From assembly GCA_007449985.2 (NCBI GenBank), contig VIIQ02000571.1, positions 434,001 through 498,000 of the forward strand: 64,000 nt of DNA, in the 5' to 3' direction. A model generated the notes under the pieces. That model ran no database searches. It was given only the letters and a program-made list of their open reading frames with translations, and was not told the DNA's origin. The first letter of the stretch is position 1. Each line of letters starts with the position of its first letter. A program made the position numbers and the translations under genes. Source of the DNA: Desmodesmus armatus (lineage: Eukaryota; Chlorophyta; Chlorophyceae; Sphaeropleales; Scenedesmaceae). Positions 59,369 to 64,000 of the stretch are shown here, in pieces.

Positions 59369-61841
59369 TGCAGGTGGTCTGAAAGATCTTCTGATCTATC
59401 AGCAATGCTTGGCCAGCAGGGCACAGGGCACTGACTATGAGTGAGCGTTGCTGAGGGTCAGTCCTACCTACACGTCGATCGCCAATCTAGCCCACCATCG
59501 ACGATGCTTCAATTGAAAACCCTTGTCCAAAACGGTTGCCAACCACCACGTTTGTATTGTGAGTTGACTGATCGAGGCTGAGGATGCGCCATGGCGTCCA
59601 CCGCCTTGTTTCATCTGTTTTTCAATGCTTCCGCCTGAATGTGACGTCGTCAATGCTGGTCGTTGGTGTGCCAAGGTGTTCTGTGCCTGTGCCCAGCCAT
59701 GTCAGTTGCACTGGTGCCCATGATCAGGGCAAGTCATCATTCTCCCTCCCACACCCGTTCCGGTCAACAACATAAGCAGCGTACATGGCACAACAGCACA
59801 TGCAGCTGTTTGTAGGGTCCATATATGCATGGGGCGTATGATATGCAGCATCTGCAGTCCCAGTAGCTACTGCTGACGGGGCGATCTGCTGTGATTGGAG
59901 CAGCTGGAGCGGCTGGAGCAAATGCACGTAAGTGCAAGTGGCCATTGCATTCCGCTTAGCATAGCAGTATGAAGGCAGCTTACAGCTAGCTGACGAGTGC
60001 CAACCAACCAACTTTGTTTGTTGTCCAAGAGGTGCAGCACATGCAACATACCTGCGACCTGGCACTAGCCCCCTGGCTGTGGTGGTATTTACACTACTAG
60101 TATGCCGAAAAGCTGTCCTCAAGTCAGGGTGCTGGCAGCATGTGCATGCTGTCATGTCAACTCGACAAGACAGTAGTTGTGCAGTTGCAGTTGTTGGTCA
60201 GTCAGGTCCAACAGTTCATCAACCTCTCATAGGTGGGGCCCACGCGCAACCTGTCACATCCTCGACAAACTATTTAGCACCTATTTGGCAAGATATTTGG
60301 TCCCGGCTGACGTGGATTCTTCATTTTGATTCATCAGCATCTGTAAAGCTAGGCATGCCCTGATGGAGAAGCCAGGTGAGGCAGGAATTCAAAGCCGTCT
60401 GTGTGAAGATCTGCTGCTGATTCTCACCAGCAGCCAAGCTATAACACCCCACCTGGGGCCCCCAGTCGGGGGGAGCAGGGCAGTTTTTAGAAAGAAAGGC
60501 AACCCTAATCCCGGAGGGGGTCCTTTTGTCGGTGAATGCACGCGCAGCACGGAAGATAAGGATAGGGTTGGGTCGAGGGCTGGCTGACTGTACTGTACAT
60601 AGCTACTAGCTGTGTAGGTGAATTTCGTAGTTGTAGTACCCAAGCGTGCAAATATAATTTCAATGTAACATACTCCCCATAAAGCAGGCTAACCTTCCCA
60701 AACAAAGGATGCTACAACGAAGTCTGCAAACAACAACGCTGCAACAGGCTCCTCCCAGGGCATGCAACGCCTCTCTTGCCTCCTCTCAGGCGCAAGGGTC
60801 ACATGGGAAAGGGACACACGGGGAAGAGACACAGCAAACGTGCACATTGTACAGCCCTTCCCACACAGGAAGGAGCAACGTACATGTCCCACCTTCCAAG
60901 CGCATGGGGTGCACACTGGGCACACTTCAGGGTATCAACTGTGTGGGATGATGGGATCGCATCGCTGCAACAGAAAGCTGCCACAACACACCCGTAGTCA
61001 ACTTTCCCAGAAGTAGTAGGTGTCTGTCCCCTTCTTCTCCTTTCAATAGGTGTCTGTGTGTGGCACATACGTGTTCACCCACATACAGAGGACACACACA
61101 ACACACACTCAGCATGCGAGCTATACAGTGACAGTTACAGTTACAGTACTTGACACGCAAGCTGTGCAACCCGCAAGGGAGCCAGAGGCTCATGGGGGAA
61201 CATGTTCTCTGGGAACCTGCACAACTGTGGCAGGCGCGTGCAGTGGCTTGGAAACCATGTCAGAAGACAGTTGTAATCCACACAGAGTACCTGAGACCAT
61301 TTTCGACAGATTGTTTTCAGACCTTCATGTCCTGTTGTGAAGCTGTATGGATAGAAATCAAGTTCCTGTCTACACTGGAGAAGTTCCTGTCTACTCAACG
61401 CTGTCAGCAAGCAGCTACACTGCAACGATTTGCCATGAAAGGGGATAGAGCAAGATATGGAACATGCTCACAAACAGCCAACGCACTCACAAACTCAACA
61501 TGGGTTGGATGCCGCAAAAATGTTTGACGTCAGTGTCTACACAACACTTAGCCAACCCGTGTGACACCTTCATTCATCAAAACACTTAGCCATTGCCCTG
61601 TGACAACACATCATGCCATGCAGGCTGCCACCATAAGTGATTGTCATGTGTGTGTGCAGCTGTGCTGGTGCTGTTGCCTGATCCCATCAGTCCGTTGCAG
61701 CCCTACAAGCCTGAGCAGCAGTGCCGTCAGTGCCCCATTTGGGCAGTGTACATGACACGACTTCTTGTGCTTCAATGAACATAAGTGCCCTATTCGTTGT
61801 CTGCAAGCACACGGAGTGTGCATAATGAGCCTTTCCAAGGA
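59369..61841. other. Upstream of the PfkB gene; no supported gene
   Basis: Short frames only. A GC-rich piece around 60440-60560 (GGGGCCCCCAGTCGGGGGGAG) and CACACAC-rich stretches near 61080-61110 are the main compositional features. No exon chain was found. Confidence 0.45.
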
Positions 61842-62617
61842 CATAACAATGATGGCGTGATCGTTACTGGCCCCTATCGAAACTCGGCGCGTTTCACCTT
61901 CTTATTGATGGGAATGGTTATTGATGGGAATGGTCGAACATACTTACTAAACATTATCAAAACGTTTTTCGGAGGGTTTCCTGCTGCCTGTGCTGTGTGC
62001 TATGGCAGAACAGCAGCACCAGCAAGGGACACTGGCCTGCTGCTCAGCATGCAGGGCTGCTGCTGTATGCTGCACGTGCTGTTCAAGTTTGATGATGTCT
62101 ATACTGTTTGTTTGCTCGCCCCACAGGCCTTGCTGCTCATCCGTGCAGCTGCGACGGCCATAGACACCACCCACCCTTGCCATCCAGCAGCATTCAACAC
62201 ACACGCAGCAGCAAGGTGTCATGTGACGGAAATAGCGTCGTATGACAACAATGTTCCCCCAAGAAGCCAGCAGGGGCAGCCGCATGGCCTGAATTGCTGT
62301 TGCTGTTGATCACCATCACAAAGATCGGTCGCTTCTGGCGCATGTTGTGGCGATACTAGCCAGCCAAAGGTCAGATTTGCTTGTTTGACATGTAATAAGT
62401 ATGTTACACACTCAAACGTCACGGCAGAAGCCTGCTGTCACTGCCGAGGTGCTCGTAAAGTAAATGTCAGTAGGCACGTAATTGTATATCTAGAAAGATT
62501 GGGTCTACTTCCTGCTTTCCAACGCACTAAAAACGGTCGCAAACGGGTCACCGGGCTCTGAGAAAAATGTGATTTTGTCACACAAAGGCCCGCCTCGATC
62601 ACGCCATCATTGTTATG
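61842..62617. mobile_element. Candidate terminal-inverted-repeat element
   Basis: A 22-bp exact inverted repeat (CATAACAATGATGGCGTGATCG at 61842, shown here as its two ends) recurs reversed at 62596-62617. They enclose 776 bp with no transposase. No clear target-site duplication is visible outside the repeats. A short direct repeat (TTATTGATGGGAATGG twice, about 61903-61934) lies inside. It fits a non-autonomous DNA transposon but is not proven. Confidence 0.5.
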
Positions 62618-63142
62618 GGGGTTTTGTACGGACAGAATGAAGGTGTTACACAGGCTACGCACGCAACCAGGTTGCAGCTGAACCCAGCCACGGATGGACG
62701 CAACCAGCACGGAAGGGGGCCCTTTGGACAAATCCCACCACCAAAAGCTTTGTACGGACAGGCCGCCTTCCCATGCTGGTTATGTCCCTGGTCCCTTCCG
62801 TGGCTGCAGTCAGTTGCAGTGTACCTGCTTGCGCACAGGTGAACGTGCTAAACGAATTGCGCACTCCATTGACAGTTAGCAGTTTTTAGGAAGGGTGCTT
62901 TGTGCGAGGTACCTTTTGCTCACGGAGCACCACAACTTCAGGACACGCAGCGAGCCCCCGACCCCACACCACTTCATGCCCAGCAATGCGCTCCACTGCC
63001 AGCCAGTGCAGAAAGGAAGGACCCTCATGCGGAGTGCGCAAGCCAGTTACACTGCAACAGACCTATCAAGGGCAGAGCAGGCGCCTCCGCTGCCCGGCAG
63101 CCAGTTTGCGGCCCTGGTTTCCTCAGTGGCCTGGGTGTTCTG
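62618..63142. other. No supported gene
   Basis: Contains the word TTTGTACGGACAG twice (62625 and 62751), and CACGGAAGGG facing CCCTTCCGTG (about 62708 and 62794), perhaps another degenerate foldback. Confidence 0.4.
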
Positions 63143-63284
63143 ATGATGATGATTTGTGTTACATTGGGGTCTGTCAATCCAAACCATAAGCTGCCGACCA
63201 GTGGCAACCGGGTTGATGATGATTTGTGTTACATTGGGGCCTGTCAATCCAGACCATAAGCTGCCGACCAGTGGCAACCGGGGA
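63143..63284. repeat. Tandem duplication, about 70-bp unit, two copies
   Basis: Two near-identical units (GATGATGATTTGTGTTACAT...GACCAGTGGCAACCGGG) differing at two bases. Confidence 0.93.
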
Positions 63285-63526
63285 CACCAATCCATTATCC
63301 CCCAAAAGTAACAAGGCGCCACCTATGACCTGCCTTTTTCAGCAAGTACCTGCGATACACACAGACATGCAAGCATGTGCAAGGCATCGAGCATGGAAAG
63401 ATGCGGCCTTGTGAAGCGCACATGAACATGGCAAGCATGACTCAGTGACAGGCTCTTGCTGTCCAGTGTGAGCATGTACAAGTAAGAGTGCAGCAAGGCT
63501 GTGCAAAATGCAAGCAAGACACTTAC

Positions 63527-63560
63527 ACAGCAGCAGCAGAAGCAGCAGCAGAAGCAGCAG

Positions 63561-63621
<61 letters not shown>

Positions 63622-63732
63622 AGAAGAAGAAGAAGAAGAAGAAGAAGAAGAAGAAGAAGAAGAAGAAGAAGAAGAAGAGAAGAAGAAGAAGAAGAAGATC
63701 TATCCATCTATCCATCTATCCATCTATCCATC
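63527..63732. repeat. Composite (CAG)n-(AAG)n-(ATCC/ATCT)n microsatellite
   Basis: About 90 bp of CAG with a few GAA interruptions runs directly into about 80 bp of AAG/GAA, then into ATCTATCC tetranucleotides. Open frames across it (poly-Gln, poly-Lys, poly-Glu, and poly-Leu/Phe on the other strand) are repeat artefacts. Confidence 0.95.
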
Positions 63733-63904
63733 CCCACCGGCCGGAAGAACGGAGCCGGCGTCTGGCTGACGCGAATCGCCACTTTCGTGAACCTTACCAT
63801 CGTATATAACCTTATCTGACCAAGCACAGCCCTCCTGGGAGCCCACAGCGGGCCCTAGGCACGCACATCACCTACCGGACAGTTTCAAATTTTCTTCGTG
63901 CCTA

Positions 63905-63922
63905 GCGCGCCTTCGGGCGCGC
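63905..63922. other. GC hairpin with TTCG loop
   Basis: GCGCGCC-TTCG-GGCGCGC, seven perfect pairs and a UUCG-type tetraloop if transcribed. No gene was recognised around it; the window ends 78 bp later. Confidence 0.6.
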
Positions 63923-64000
63923 CGTCTACGCAACAGGTTCCTTTCATGTAGCTCATAGGTTTAGGGGGCTAGCAGAGGCAGATGGCAGCTGTGCGAAGAG

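Noticed and set aside
63323..63819. Poly-Leu/Phe/Cys and poly-Gln/Lys/Arg frames
   Set aside because: Pure translation of the CAG/AAG microsatellite; no unique sequence supports a protein.

Overview
The window looks like nuclear DNA of a chlamydomonadalean green alga. Genes are built from many short exons with cag|gt-type splice junctions. A MUT9-type kinase of the kind first described in Chlamydomonas is present, and TGTAA (the green-algal polyadenylation motif) lies downstream of several genes. Introns and spacers are rich in CAG, TGCA and minisatellite repeats. A Haematococcus-like or related lineage is a guess from base composition and palindromic repeats, not something shown here. All gene models were spliced by hand: exons were accepted when protein-family similarity, GT/GC-AG sites and codon phase agreed.

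Layout. 0-9 kb is gene-poor: one small secreted-protein gene, a cysteine-rich exon and a striking multi-hairpin foldback at 3.8 kb. At 8.9-10.1 kb lies a multi-pass membrane protein (-), and at 12.1-13.9 kb an F-box-like leucine-rich-repeat protein (+). At 15.5-20.8 kb lies a D-amino-acid oxidase family gene (-), with a one-base frameshift in its FAD-binding motif, three extra copies of the head of one exon, a copied exon tail, and a C-rich minisatellite. 22.5-34.7 kb is a rearranged block: an inverted degenerate gene copy, a 1.8-kb segment present three times in tandem (plus a remnant), a fresh 3.26-kb Copia-type Gag-only LTR retrotransposon inserted at the second/third-copy boundary, and the intact parental gene of the inverted copy.

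36-59 kb is the well-populated part: MUT9-like kinase (-), cyclic-nucleotide phosphodiesterase (-), CTU1 tRNA thiolase (+, divergent from the phosphodiesterase) and a pseudouridine-kinase-like PfkB protein (-, convergent with CTU1). 59.4-64 kb holds repeats, a candidate terminal-inverted-repeat element and a long composite microsatellite.

The genes are mostly functionally unrelated, as usual in a eukaryote. CTU1 and the PfkB kinase both concern modified nucleosides, but their adjacency may be chance. Recurring oddities are palindromic minisatellites whose two arms change together, and partial exon copies with splice sites lying inside introns. No bacterial-style operon, CRISPR array, rRNA or convincing tRNA gene was seen.
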